Source of the DNA: Paenibacillus_AK sp041641375
GTDB lineage: Bacteria; Bacillota; Bacilli; Paenibacillales; YIM-B00363
Length of the DNA: 22,970 nucleotides
Direction: 5' to 3'
Assembly (NCBI GenBank): GCA_041641375.1
Contig: JBEPYM010000002.1
Span: 1 to 22,970 of the forward strand
The notes under the pieces were generated by a model. The model searched no databases and was not told the origin of the DNA. It worked only from the letters and a program-made list of their open reading frames with translations. The translations under genes and the position numbers were made by a program. Within the stretch, counting starts at the first letter, position 1. Each line of letters begins with the position of its first letter. Shown here in pieces: positions 8,546 through 15,360 of the stretch.

Positions 8546-8985
8546 GTGTCGAGAATGGAAAGCTTGACAGACAATCGCCGGCGGTTTTGGCCGCGGGAGG
8601 AAAGTCCGGGCTCCACAGGGCAGGGTGCTGGATAACGTCCAGTCGGCGCGAGCCGAAGGATAGTGCCACAGAAATGGACCGCCGATGGCCGCTGCTAACG
8701 TAGTGCGCACAGGCAAGGGTGGAACCGTGGTGTAAGAGACCACGAGGGGTACTGGCGACTTTACCCCTGGTAAACCCCACTTGGAGCAAGACCTAATGGG
8801 ACGCAGCAGTCGGCGCAGGCCGGCAGCAGCCTTAGCCCGAGGCGCGTCTGGGTTGGTCGCTTGAGCCAAGCAGCAATGCTTGGCCTAGATAGATGATTGT
8901 CGCTTCAATGGTGGGAGGCTGCTCAGGCAGCCGTTTGCACCACTGGAAGACACAGAACCCGGCTTACGGCAAGCTTTCCTATGGA
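8546..8985 (+). ncRNA. rnpB: RNase P RNA (class A architecture)
   Basis: The catalytic RNA of ribonuclease P, which removes tRNA 5' leaders. Helix P1 is a perfect 10-base-pair pairing of 8557-8566 with 8970-8979. P2 pairs GACAATC (8570-8576) with GATTGTC (8895-8901). The universal core is clear: GAGGAAAGTCCGGGCTCC, ACAG with the downstream AGAAATGG, GGTAAACCCCACTTGGAGCA, CCTAGATAGATGA and ACAGAACCCGGCTTAC. CCGGGC/CCCGG pairing forms P4. A P14-like hairpin CCAAGCA-GCAA-TGCTTGG (8866-8883) has a GNRA loop, and the pattern is class A, not the class B of B. subtilis. A P19-like hairpin occupies about 8903-8948. Exact transcript ends are approximate. No protein gene should be called across it. Confidence 0.96.
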
Positions 8986-9014
8986 CACTTTTTCTCAACT
9001 ACACGCTCATGATG

Positions 9015-9045
9015 AAGAGCTGCGCAAATCGCGCAGCTCTTTTTG
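9015..9045 (+). terminator. Rho-independent terminator of rnpB
   Basis: A perfect 10-base-pair GC-rich stem, AGAGCTGCGC (9016-9025) with GCGCAGCTCT (9031-9040), has a five-base loop and is followed by TTTT. It lies 36 bases after RNase P helix P1 and ends the rnpB unit. Confidence 0.9.
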
Positions 9046-9170
9046 CATGATAATGCATTTTTTCTCATCCATGAAAGGACGTCGTTACATTTTTGCTTAA
9101 CATTGCTTTTTCGCTATACGCTATCTATCGTTCGTTAGAGTTACCTGCGGACTTCTCGTTATTTCCCGAT

Positions 9171-9245
9171 ATTTCCTAAGCTAACGATCGGGATTAAGAC
9201 TATGTGACCATTTCCTTGACATTTCCTGAGCTAACGATCCAGATT
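9171..9245 (+). repeat. Two direct copies of a 25-base repeat, 50-base period
   Basis: The 25-base blocks at 9171-9195 and 9221-9245 match at 22 of 25 positions. Both begin ATTTCCT, contain AGCTAACGATC and end GATT. Their starts are exactly 50 bases apart. The units are too few and too diverged for a CRISPR array. A third, inverted copy follows at 9291-9324. Confidence 0.8.
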
Positions 9246-9324
9246 GGCCTTATTTCCTCTTAAGGTATCCTGAATACACACTCAATGAGCAAATAAGGTC
9301 GTTGGGAATCGTTAGAATAGGAAA
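9222..9324. repeat. Imperfect inverted repeat with 34-base arms
   Basis: The arm 9222-9255 pairs with 9291-9324 read on the other strand. The best blocks are TTTCCT, CTAACGAT and CCTTATTT, about 25 of 34 positions in all, with 35 bases between arms. Transcribed in either direction it could fold into a long imperfect hairpin. It resembles a small palindromic or miniature mobile-element-like repeat, but no target-site duplication is visible. Confidence 0.65.
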
Positions 9325-9392
9325 ACCAATGTATCCTTAACAATAGCGTTGCGGGGGATTGTTAAACACCATTACAAGCATGTATACGCCCC

Positions 9393-9441
9393 CGACCCGC
9401 GACCCCGAGCCCTGAGCCCTGAGCCCTGACCCCTGACCCCT
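9393..9441. repeat. Heptanucleotide tandem repeat, G-rich on the minus strand
   Basis: Five uninterrupted 7-base units occupy 9407-9441: three GAGCCCT followed by two GACCCCT. A degenerate lead-in (GACCC, GCGACCCC) occupies 9393-9406. On the minus strand this gives at least seven runs of three or more G separated by two to four bases, a G-quadruplex-compatible pattern, starting about 44 bases beyond the protease stop codon. Confidence 0.85.
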
Positions 9442-9484
9442 AACCTGCGAACCCACCAATATTCCCCATGTCCTGAGGCAAAGC

Positions 9485-11371
9485 TTATTCTCTGGTTGCA
9501 GCTGCTTCCAACCTGCGCTGCCGCGCAATCTCATGCTCAATCCCACGAAGCTCGCGGGCATACAGATCGTCCTGCATAAGGAGCGAGCGGCGGCTCTGCA
9601 GCGCGAGCTGAAGCGCGCGTTCCACATGGATGAGTCCGTGCCCGAAATACATATCTTTGCCCGGATCGCCGAGGTCTTGTGCGGTACGCCTCATCACCTC
9701 GTACACCTCGGTATTTTTTAATCCGGGATTGGCCGAGCGAATTAACGCGGCAAGAGCCGCAACATGCGGGGAAGCCATGGAGGTGCCGGACAACGCCGCA
9801 TATTGATTGCGAGTGTACGTGCTTGCAATTCCGACACCGGGAGCCGCCACATCGATATAGTCGCCGAAGTTTGAGAATGTCGCCTTCTTATTGCGGCTGT
9901 CGGTCGCCGCTACGGCGAACACCTCAGGATATGCAGCGGGGTATCCAGGCTGCTGCGTATTGTCGTTGCCGCTGGCAGCGATCAACACAACGTCGCGGTC
10001 AAATGCATATTTAATCGCGTCGTGGAGGAAGCGGGCATTGGCATAATTGCCCAAGCTCAAGTTGATGACTTTCGCCCCGTTATCCGTTGCCCACACGATT
10101 CCTTGTGCGACCGTATAGGTGCTGCCTGCACCCGTGTGATCAAGCACTTTTATCGGGAGAATGCTGTTATTCCACGTCATGCCAGCAATACCTTGGCCGT
10201 TGTTGGTAATCGCACCGATTACCCCGGCGACGTGTGTGCCGTGACCGACATCATCCTGCGGCGTTGTGTTGCGACCAACCGCGTTCAAACCAGGTAACAG
10301 ATGACCGCGCAAATCCGGATGATTGAGATCGACGCCGGTATCAATGACCGCTACCGTCACCTTCTCGCTGCCAGTCGTTACCGACCACCCGGTAGGCGTT
10401 GCGATAATCGGCAAGTTCCACTGGTACCGCGCATAGAGCGTATCATTCGGCGTTGTTGCCTGCGGGGCGGCAGCCGCTTGCGGAACGGCTGTGTTGGTGA
10501 CATACAGGAAATGCGGCTCCGCGTACTCTACACCCACCTTTTCAAAATATTGCAGAAGCTTCTCTGTATCGTCCCGATCCGAGGAAAATACATACGTGTA
10601 CCCTAGCTTCTGGACATTGCCGGCTCCGATCTCGCTTCTCATGCGCTCCAGCTCTGTCTCGCTCGGCTCTGTGCGAAATTTGACAACCACTTCGCCCTTG
10701 TAATAGTGGCTGACGCCCTCATTGTCCTCCGGATGGTCGACTTCTACCTGCTGAAGCGTATGAGGATCAACCGCCTTAATGCCGAAGCGCCCGGAGCTTG
10801 GGTAGGGAACGATTCGCAGGTTAAGCGCCTGCTGATGACCGACCTCCTGAAGCACAGTCTGCTCGACGATGCCAATGATTCCGCCTTCGGATTTCTCGGC
10901 CGGAACGCCAAGTACAAAATAAGGCTTGCCACCTGCATCGAAGGTTGGTGATTCGTAGTGACCGCCTGATTGAACAGCTACGCGTGCTTCGTTCACATAC
11001 ATTTCCGCCTGCTTGCGCAGCTCGTCGTCAACTGCGCCGGCCGATGCCTTATCGGTGGATTGACAGGTGTAAGCGATATAGCGCATATGCGGATGCTCGG
11101 CTACAAGCTCCTGAAGCTGCTGGGCGGTTATTTGCAAATCACTGTGATCGATCCTGGAAGAAGCTTCTTCTAAATCCAGCTTGCAGCTTGTGCGGCATAA
11201 CGAGTCGGTGCGGGAAATATCATTTTGCATGAGATAATGTTTTGCTGACAGCTCCTGACGCGGTCCAATTCGTTCCGGCGACGGCTCGTTCGTCAGTAAC
11301 CGGCTGCCTAGCGGCAGCAGCACAGCTGCTCCCAACAGAAGCAGGAGCCCGACTCCAAATTTATTGCGCAT
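9485..11371 (-). CDS. S8 family serine protease (subtilase) with long N-terminal sensor-like region
   Basis: A 628-residue exported subtilisin-like protease. Residues 5-22 form a hydrophobic signal or anchor (FGVGLLLLLGAAVLLPLG); no lipobox is seen. Residues 45-190 are unusual and look like an extracellular Cache/PAS-type domain (YESPTFDAGGKPYFVLGVPA, then GIIGIVEQTVL). Residues 225-292 resemble a fervidolysin-type propeptide (GEVVVKFR...VEYAEPHFLY). The catalytic domain (about 312-590) has Asp344 (VAVIDTGVD), His377 (GHGTHVAG), oxyanion Asn469 (AASGND) and Ser531 (LSGTSMASPHVA). The tail (595-628) is charged and helical. On the minus strand, GGCGGAGGAA precedes the ATG. The start is divergent from ypuI. 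Likely substrates are unknown. Confidence 0.93.
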   Translation of the reverse strand: MRNKFGVGLLLLLGAAVLLPLGSRLLTNEPSPERIGPRQELSAKHYLMQNDISRTDSLCRTSCKLDLEEASSRIDHSDLQITAQQLQELVAEHPHMRYIAYTCQSTDKASAGAVDDELRKQAEMYVNEARVAVQSGGHYESPTFDAGGKPYFVLGVPAEKSEGGIIGIVEQTVLQEVGHQQALNLRIVPYPSSGRFGIKAVDPHTLQQVEVDHPEDNEGVSHYYKGEVVVKFRTEPSETELERMRSEIGAGNVQKLGYTYVFSSDRDDTEKLLQYFEKVGVEYAEPHFLYVTNTAVPQAAAAPQATTPNDTLYARYQWNLPIIATPTGWSVTTGSEKVTVAVIDTGVDLNHPDLRGHLLPGLNAVGRNTTPQDDVGHGTHVAGVIGAITNNGQGIAGMTWNNSILPIKVLDHTGAGSTYTVAQGIVWATDNGAKVINLSLGNYANARFLHDAIKYAFDRDVVLIAASGNDNTQQPGYPAAYPEVFAVAATDSRNKKATFSNFGDYIDVAAPGVGIASTYTRNQYAALSGTSMASPHVAALAALIRSANPGLKNTEVYEVMRRTAQDLGDPGKDMYFGHGLIHVERALQLALQSRRSLLMQDDLYARELRGIEHEIARQRRLEAAATRE

Positions 11372-11435
11372 CCTTGTTCCTCCGCCCTTGATCGAATTAT
11401 TTTCCTTATGATTAGCTTGAAAAGTCGGCTGTCGA

Positions 11436-11441
11436 ATTATA
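11436..11441 (-). promoter_or_regulatory. Candidate -10 box for the subtilase gene
   Basis: The minus strand reads a perfect TATAAT here, 65 bases before the protease start codon. No good -35 box is found at 16-18 bases (about TCGGAA), so it would be a weak or activator-dependent promoter. The 156-base divergent region (11372-11527) must also drive ypuI forwards; the best plus-strand candidate is TAGGAT (11477-11482) preceded by TGG, also without a strong -35. Confidence 0.4.
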
Positions 11442-11527
11442 CATGCTTCGGTATTCAGTTCCGAGCCGATTTGTGGTAGGATGGTCTATAAAGCTTGGTC
11501 TCAATATTAGGGGAGGTTTTCATCCGA

Positions 11528-12028
11528 ATGGCAGTTTACAAAGTTCAAAGCTTGTGCGAATCAACAAGCGCTAAGCTGAAAGAGACGATTGTCAAGCTCG
11601 AGCATTTTCTCAACTCCAGCTCGCTTCCGGAGCTGAATCCAGATAATGATGAAGCGATGAACGAATTTTATTCCGGGTATTTATCCGATCTGCGTCATTT
11701 GCTCGTATTCTCCGAGGTATGCTACGAGAAGGTGGGCATCTGTCTGAGAAGACCGACATTTAATGTAGACCAGGCGGAGCGTGCGTTGTACGACACCTAT
11801 CATCTTTGTATCAACAAATTTTTCTACCCGAAGAACGAGTGCTATTCGGAAGACGGCCGCTACGCTTACACAGGTCAGGATGCAATCCGCTTCCGGAAGA
11901 AGCCGACCCGCTCGATCCGCGATTTGACACTGGAGCTTTCGAAGGTATTTGAGGAGCTTCGAGAGGAACTGGCTTATTACGAAACGGACTACATTACCCA
12001 GCGCCGTATGCAGGGCGAGAAGGTGTAA
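11528..12028 (+). CDS. ypuI: YpuI family protein (DUF3907)
   Basis: A 166-residue soluble protein matching what I recall of the YpuI/DUF3907 family of Bacillales, whose function is unknown. Recognisable blocks are LSDLRHLLVFSEVCYEKVGICLRR, FNVDQAERALYDTYHLCINKFFYPKNECYSEDGRYAYTGQ in shorter pieces, and the helical C-terminus (LSKVFEELREELAYYETDY). It is predicted all-helical with no signal peptide. GGGGAGG at 11510-11516 lies 11 bases before ATG 11528; an upstream in-frame TTG at 11495 would place this site inside the gene, so ATG 11528 is preferred. The gene is followed by its own terminator. Confidence 0.82.
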   Translation: MAVYKVQSLCESTSAKLKETIVKLEHFLNSSSLPELNPDNDEAMNEFYSGYLSDLRHLLVFSEVCYEKVGICLRRPTFNVDQAERALYDTYHLCINKFFYPKNECYSEDGRYAYTGQDAIRFRKKPTRSIRDLTLELSKVFEELREELAYYETDYITQRRMQGEKV

Positions 12029-12036
12029 TGTGAACG

Positions 12037-12061
12037 AAAGCCGCTGATCAGGCGGCTTTTT
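12037..12061 (+). terminator. Rho-independent terminator after ypuI
   Basis: AAAGCCGC (12037-12044) pairs perfectly with GCGGCTTT (12052-12059) around a seven-base loop and runs into further T. It lies eight bases after the ypuI stop. Confidence 0.85.
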
Positions 12062-12118
12062 GTCTGCCTGTATAGCGACACTTCCCGGAGGGAATACTCG
12101 TAACGGGGGTGATTGACA

Positions 12119-12334
12119 ATGCCGCAAGGAGTAAAGTGTTCCGTAGCGAACTGCACGTATTACGGTGAGGGTAACGTGTGCAACGCAGATTCGATCATGA
12201 TTGAAATCGACCAGCATGCAGGACGCAGCTTTGACGCAGAATTTGCCGGCGAATCGTTTGATTCCGAGCACCAGGATAACGCAAGCCGGAGCTCGGCGAC
12301 GTGCTGCCATACGTTTAAACCGAAACGCGCATAA
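12119..12334 (+). CDS. DUF1540 domain protein, small cysteine-rich
   Basis: A 71-residue protein beginning MPQGVKCSVANCTYYGEGNV and ending SSATCCHTFKPKRA. The pattern C7-x4-C12-x8-C21 near the start and a CC pair plus His near the end (C62, C63, H64) matches DUF1540, a small presumed metal-binding domain common in Firmicutes; function is unknown. GGGGGTGATT at 12105-12114 gives an excellent ribosome binding site for ATG 12119. Its stop overlaps an ATG at 12334 (TAATG), but the next gene probably starts at GTG 12355. The two are likely co-transcribed. Confidence 0.85.
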   Translation: MPQGVKCSVANCTYYGEGNVCNADSIMIEIDQHAGRSFDAEFAGESFDSEHQDNASRSSATCCHTFKPKRA

Positions 12335-12354
12335 TGCGGGAGGAGGTTGGGACG

Positions 12355-12873
12355 GTGAACAGAGAAGAGTTAGATCCGAAAGAGCCGGAATTTACTGTTC
12401 AATCCGATGAAGCGGTCGTTATTGCAGCGGATCGCGCCGGAGCAGTGGAAGCGCTTGGCCTTGAGACGACGGAAGAGCTGGAGCTTCCCGAACCGGACAG
12501 CCATCGGCTGTACGATGATTTGCTGCCCGCAACTACAGATGTATTTGTGAGACGGGATGCAGATGCGGAAGCCTCGGCGGAGCTAGCGGCACCATCGGGT
12601 ACGCTCATCCAACCGGAAGATGATCGGCCGCTGACCGCCTATGCTCCAAGACGAGGGCTTGAGGAGTCGTATGCAGGAGGTATGATCGGCTGGATCGCAC
12701 TTATTCTGGGGATATCGTCGCTGCTCGTGTGGCCGTCCATCCTCGGACCTGCAGCAATCGTCGTCGGCTTTATGTCGTACGTACGCGGGCGAAAAGCTCT
12801 CGGAGTGTGGTCGATGGTGCTGGGCTTTATTGCATTCGTCACCTTCCTGGCGCTGCTTGCTTATTACCGCTGA
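12355..12873 (+). CDS. DUF4190-like membrane protein
   Basis: A 172-residue protein with a long acidic N-terminal region (1-105, rich in Glu, Asp, Pro and Ala), presumably cytoplasmic, and a C-terminal membrane domain. Two hydrophobic hairpin-like segments (109-141, GGMIGWIALILGISSLLVWP onwards; 148-171, ALGVWSMVLGFIAFVTFLAL) are separated by the basic VRGRKAL turn. This layout, with GxxxGxxS-type glycine motifs, is typical of the DUF4190 family. GTG 12355 is preferred because GGGAGGAGG (12338-12346) ends eight bases before it; ATG 12334 would also be in frame but lies before that site. No known function; probably an operon with the DUF1540 gene. Confidence 0.75.
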   Translation: MNREELDPKEPEFTVQSDEAVVIAADRAGAVEALGLETTEELELPEPDSHRLYDDLLPATTDVFVRRDADAEASAELAAPSGTLIQPEDDRPLTAYAPRRGLEESYAGGMIGWIALILGISSLLVWPSILGPAAIVVGFMSYVRGRKALGVWSMVLGFIAFVTFLALLAYYR

Positions 12874-12885
12874 CGAATGAACTGC

Positions 12886-12936
12886 AAAAAAACGCCAAAA
12901 GCCGGGAGCATTCGTCTCTCGGTTTTTGGCGTTTTT
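12886..12936. terminator. Bidirectional terminator between the DUF4190 gene and the AraC gene
   Basis: A 21-base-pair stem (12888-12908 with 12916-12936) has only two G-U wobbles and a seven-base loop. The arms carry A-runs on one side and T-runs on the other, so it can work in both directions. It sits between convergent genes, 15 bases after the plus-strand stop and 19 before the minus-strand stop. Confidence 0.9.
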
Positions 12937-12954
12937 ATGAAATTTCGAGTGCCA

Positions 12955-13734
12955 TCACGGACTTTCATTGCCCGCTGCATATTCGCTCGGGGATAGACCT
13001 GTATGTTTGCGGAACATTTTGTTAAATGCCGATGAATCGTAATACCCGAGATGTTCCGCGATAAAGGCTACGGTCGCACGGGTGTTGCGCAGCAGCTCCT
13101 TGGCGGCGGAAATACGCAGTCGGTGCTGGTATTCAAGGGGCGTCAGACCAACGGCCTCCTTGAACAAGACAAGTGTATAATTACGAGATCGGGATATGCA
13201 GCCAGCCAGCTCCGTCAGCGTAATCGACTTCCGATAATGCGCAAGTAAATATTGCTCAAGCAGGTCAATCTGTCGAACCTGAAGCTTCGGCAGCGACGGC
13301 GTGTCGAGCTCTCTGCTGATGAAGCCGAGCATCTCTGTAAGAATTCCCGCCTGTATTGTTGTATAATAAAAGCGCCTTTCCAATGACTGTCGATGCAGTG
13401 CGATATACCTCTGCTTTAGAAAGTCGAAATGCCTCGTATGATAAATGAGCGGCTCCCTCCTCTGCAGCAGTGGAAGCGTTATATCGGGCTCCTCCCAAGT
13501 GAAGGCGGCGGCGTATTTACAATGCAGCACATCGCCGTCATTGCATGCCTCGCGGCTTGTGCCGGATGGAATGAAAACAAGATCGCCTCTGGCTGCTTGC
13601 TTGAGCTCCCCGTTCAGCCGATAGAGCAGACGGCCTTCGGTTATGAGAACGATAAAGTGAGATTTTACATGCTCCAGGCGATTGTGCCATTCCGGCAAAT
13701 GATCATCATAATACACGTTAATAACGTTGATCAT
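12955..13734 (-). CDS. AraC family transcriptional regulator with cupin sensor domain
   Basis: A 259-residue regulator. Residues 1-90 form a cupin-like ligand domain (VKSHFIVLITEGRLLYRLNG, then ARGDLVFIPSGTS). Residues 155-255 are the two helix-turn-helix units of the AraC/XylS fold: the first around 171-192 (ITLTELAGCISRSRNYTLVL), the second around 221-243, with the signature HLGYYDSSAFNKMFRKHTGL and SPSEY at the end. On the minus strand AAAAGGA lies seven bases before ATG 13734. It is divergent from the sulfatase gene, with start codons 106 bases apart, and by analogy with similar pairs probably controls it, perhaps in response to a sugar or sulfated glycan. The ligand cannot be told from the sequence. 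Confidence 0.92.
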   Translation of the reverse strand: MINVINVYYDDHLPEWHNRLEHVKSHFIVLITEGRLLYRLNGELKQAARGDLVFIPSGTSREACNDGDVLHCKYAAAFTWEEPDITLPLLQRREPLIYHTRHFDFLKQRYIALHRQSLERRFYYTTIQAGILTEMLGFISRELDTPSLPKLQVRQIDLLEQYLLAHYRKSITLTELAGCISRSRNYTLVLFKEAVGLTPLEYQHRLRISAAKELLRNTRATVAFIAEHLGYYDSSAFNKMFRKHTGLSPSEYAAGNESP

Positions 13735-13761
13735 AGGATTGTCCTTTTCGTAAATTCAAAG

Positions 13762-13813
13762 TGTATTTATACATCCTATCGTAATATGGTACATGGAAGG
13801 TGTAAAGTCTTCC
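13762..13813. promoter_or_regulatory. Candidate operator and promoter elements between araC-type gene and sulfatase
   Basis: Two short palindromes lie in the divergent region. TGTAT-TT-ATACA (13762-13773) overlaps a possible minus-strand -10 (TATAAA) for the regulator gene. GGAAG-9 bases-CTTCC (13795-13813) lies just before a TATAAT at 13817-13822 that could be the sulfatase -10, although its start point would be very near the ribosome binding site at 13829. -35 boxes are poor on both sides, which is usual for activator-dependent promoters. Confidence 0.4.
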
Positions 13814-13840
13814 GCCTATAATGTACTTGAGGTGAATCCA

Positions 13841-15270
13841 ATGACGAAAAAGAATAGGCCCAATATTATATTTATCATGTCCGACGATCACGCATCACAC
13901 GCTATGAGCTGCTATGGCAGTCGCATCAATGAAACCCCTAATATCGACCGCATCGCCAATGAAGGCATCCGCTTCGATAACTGCTTCTGCACCAATTCGA
14001 TCTGTTCGCCAAGCAGAGCGGCTATACTGACCGGGAAATACAATCATCTGAACGGTGTGAAGTCAATTGAGGATTCCCTGGACGGCAGGCAAATGACGTT
14101 CCCGAAGCTGCTGCAGGCTGAAGGCTACCAGACCGCAATGATTGGGAAGTGGCACCTGGGACACGGAGGCGATGCGGATCCGACGGGTTTCGATTACTGG
14201 ACGGTCGTTCCCGGACAGGGGGATTATCATGACCCGGTCTTTATCGAAATGGGCGAGAGCAGGAAGTTCGAGGGATATGCTACAGACTTGATCACAGATT
14301 TCAGTATCCATTGGCTTGATAAGCGCGATAAAAGCCGTCCATTCCTGTTGATGTGCCACCATAAAGCGCCGCATCGGCCGTGGGAGCCTGCTCCCAAATA
14401 TGCGAATTTGTACGAGGATATCGACATTCCGGAGCCGCCTACGTTCTATGATGACTATACCGGTCGGTCACAGGCGGTAGTCGAAGCGAAGATGAGAATA
14501 GACCGGGATATGAAGGATGAGGTCGATCTGAAGGCGAAGCCGCCCGCAGGGTTGACACCAATTGAACTGAAAAAGTGGAGATATCAGCGTTATATCAAGG
14601 ATTATTTGAGATGTGTCGCCTCTATCGATGAGAGTGTGGGCCGCCTGCTTGACTATGTAGACCAGGAGGGATTGGCGGAGGACACGATCATCGTCTACAC
14701 CTCCGACCAAGGCTTCTTCTTGGGGGATCACGGATGGTACGACAAGCGGTTCATGTACGAGGAGTCGCTGCGCATGCCGTTCATCGTCCGATATCCGCGT
14801 GCCATCCAGCCCGGAAGCGTAACGGATGCGATGGCGCTGAACGTTGACTTCCCCTGTACCTTTCTGGATTATGCAGGCGTCGAGATCCCACAGGAGATGC
14901 AGGGAAGGAGTTTGCGTCCGATCTTCGCCGCAGAGATGCCGGAGGACTGGCGCACGTCCATGTATTACCGATATTGGATGCACCTTGATCAGCATCATAA
15001 TGTGTATTCGCACTATGGAATTCGCACGCAGCGGTACAAGTTGATTTATTATTATGCCGAAGCGCTGGGAACCTCCGGCTCTATTGAGGAGAAGCGCCCG
15101 CCAGAGTGGGAGCTGTTCGATCTGGAGACAGATCCGTACGAGTTGAGGAACGTGTACGCGGACNNNNNNNNNNCCCAGCCTTTGCTTCAAAGGTTCAGGC
15201 GCTGAAAACCGAGCTGCGTGCGCTTCAGTTGGCTGTGCTCGATGAGCCGGTGGAAGAAGTAGGGGAGTAG
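13841..15270 (+). CDS. Type I sulfatase, interrupted by a 10-N assembly gap
   Basis: A sulfatase of the alkaline phosphatase superfamily, about 475 residues, hydrolysing a sulfate ester or sulfamate. Metal ligands Asp15 and Asp16 lie in NIIFIMSDDH. Cys55 in CSPSRAAILTG is the residue that must become formylglycine; Arg59 follows. GKWHLG supplies Lys103 and His105, and TSDQGFFLGDHGWYDKR supplies the later metal and catalytic residues. There is no signal peptide, so it should act in the cytoplasm. No formylglycine-generating enzyme is in the window. GAGGTGA at 13829-13835 serves ATG 13841. Bases 15164-15173 are N. After the gap the family-like ending ASKVQALKTELRALQLAVLD lies in another frame and ends at TAG 15268-15270, so the end given assumes the true gap is not 10 bases. 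Confidence 0.88.
15164..15173. other. Run of 10 N (assembly gap)
   Basis: Ten undetermined bases lie near the 3' end of the sulfatase gene. Read literally they put the remainder out of frame and create a false stop at about 15203-15205. A gap length of 2 modulo 3 would restore the frame. Confidence 0.98.
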
Positions 15271-15360
15271 CCATGTTATGATCCCAGTAGAAGTTTTGTC
15301 CATGAACGTGTACAATAGAGATAACCATGTACAGGCTTACAGTCAGGAGAAACGATTACA

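Larger units (their letters stand above)
9045..9484. other. Gene-free interval between rnpB and the subtilase gene
   Basis: About 440 bases with no credible coding sequence. It contains the diverged TTTCCT...CTAACGAT repeats (9171-9324) and the heptanucleotide tandem (9393-9441), listed separately. No ordinary terminator hairpin was found for the minus-strand protease gene that ends at 9485, so its transcript probably runs into these repeats. Confidence 0.7.

Noticed and set aside
8897..9100. Open frame of 67 codons on the plus strand
   Set aside because: It lies over the 3' part of the RNase P RNA and its terminator, has no family resemblance, and no ribosome binding site fits.
9171..9324. 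Possible CRISPR array
   Set aside because: There are only two direct copies, both diverged, with one 25-base interval and an inverted third copy; no cas genes are nearby.
9337..9627. Minus-strand open frame containing a Gly/Ser/Arg-rich repeat
   Set aside because: The repeat is a translation of the heptanucleotide tandem, and the frame overlaps the 3' end of the protease gene in a different phase.
11495..11527. Upstream TTG start for ypuI
   Set aside because: It would place the GGGGAGG ribosome binding site inside the gene and has no site of its own.
13793..13840. Longer sulfatase start at ATG 13793
   Set aside because: The extra 16 codons run through a TATAAT and the GAGGTGA ribosome binding site, and the family begins with the NIIFIMSDD strand close to the N-terminus.
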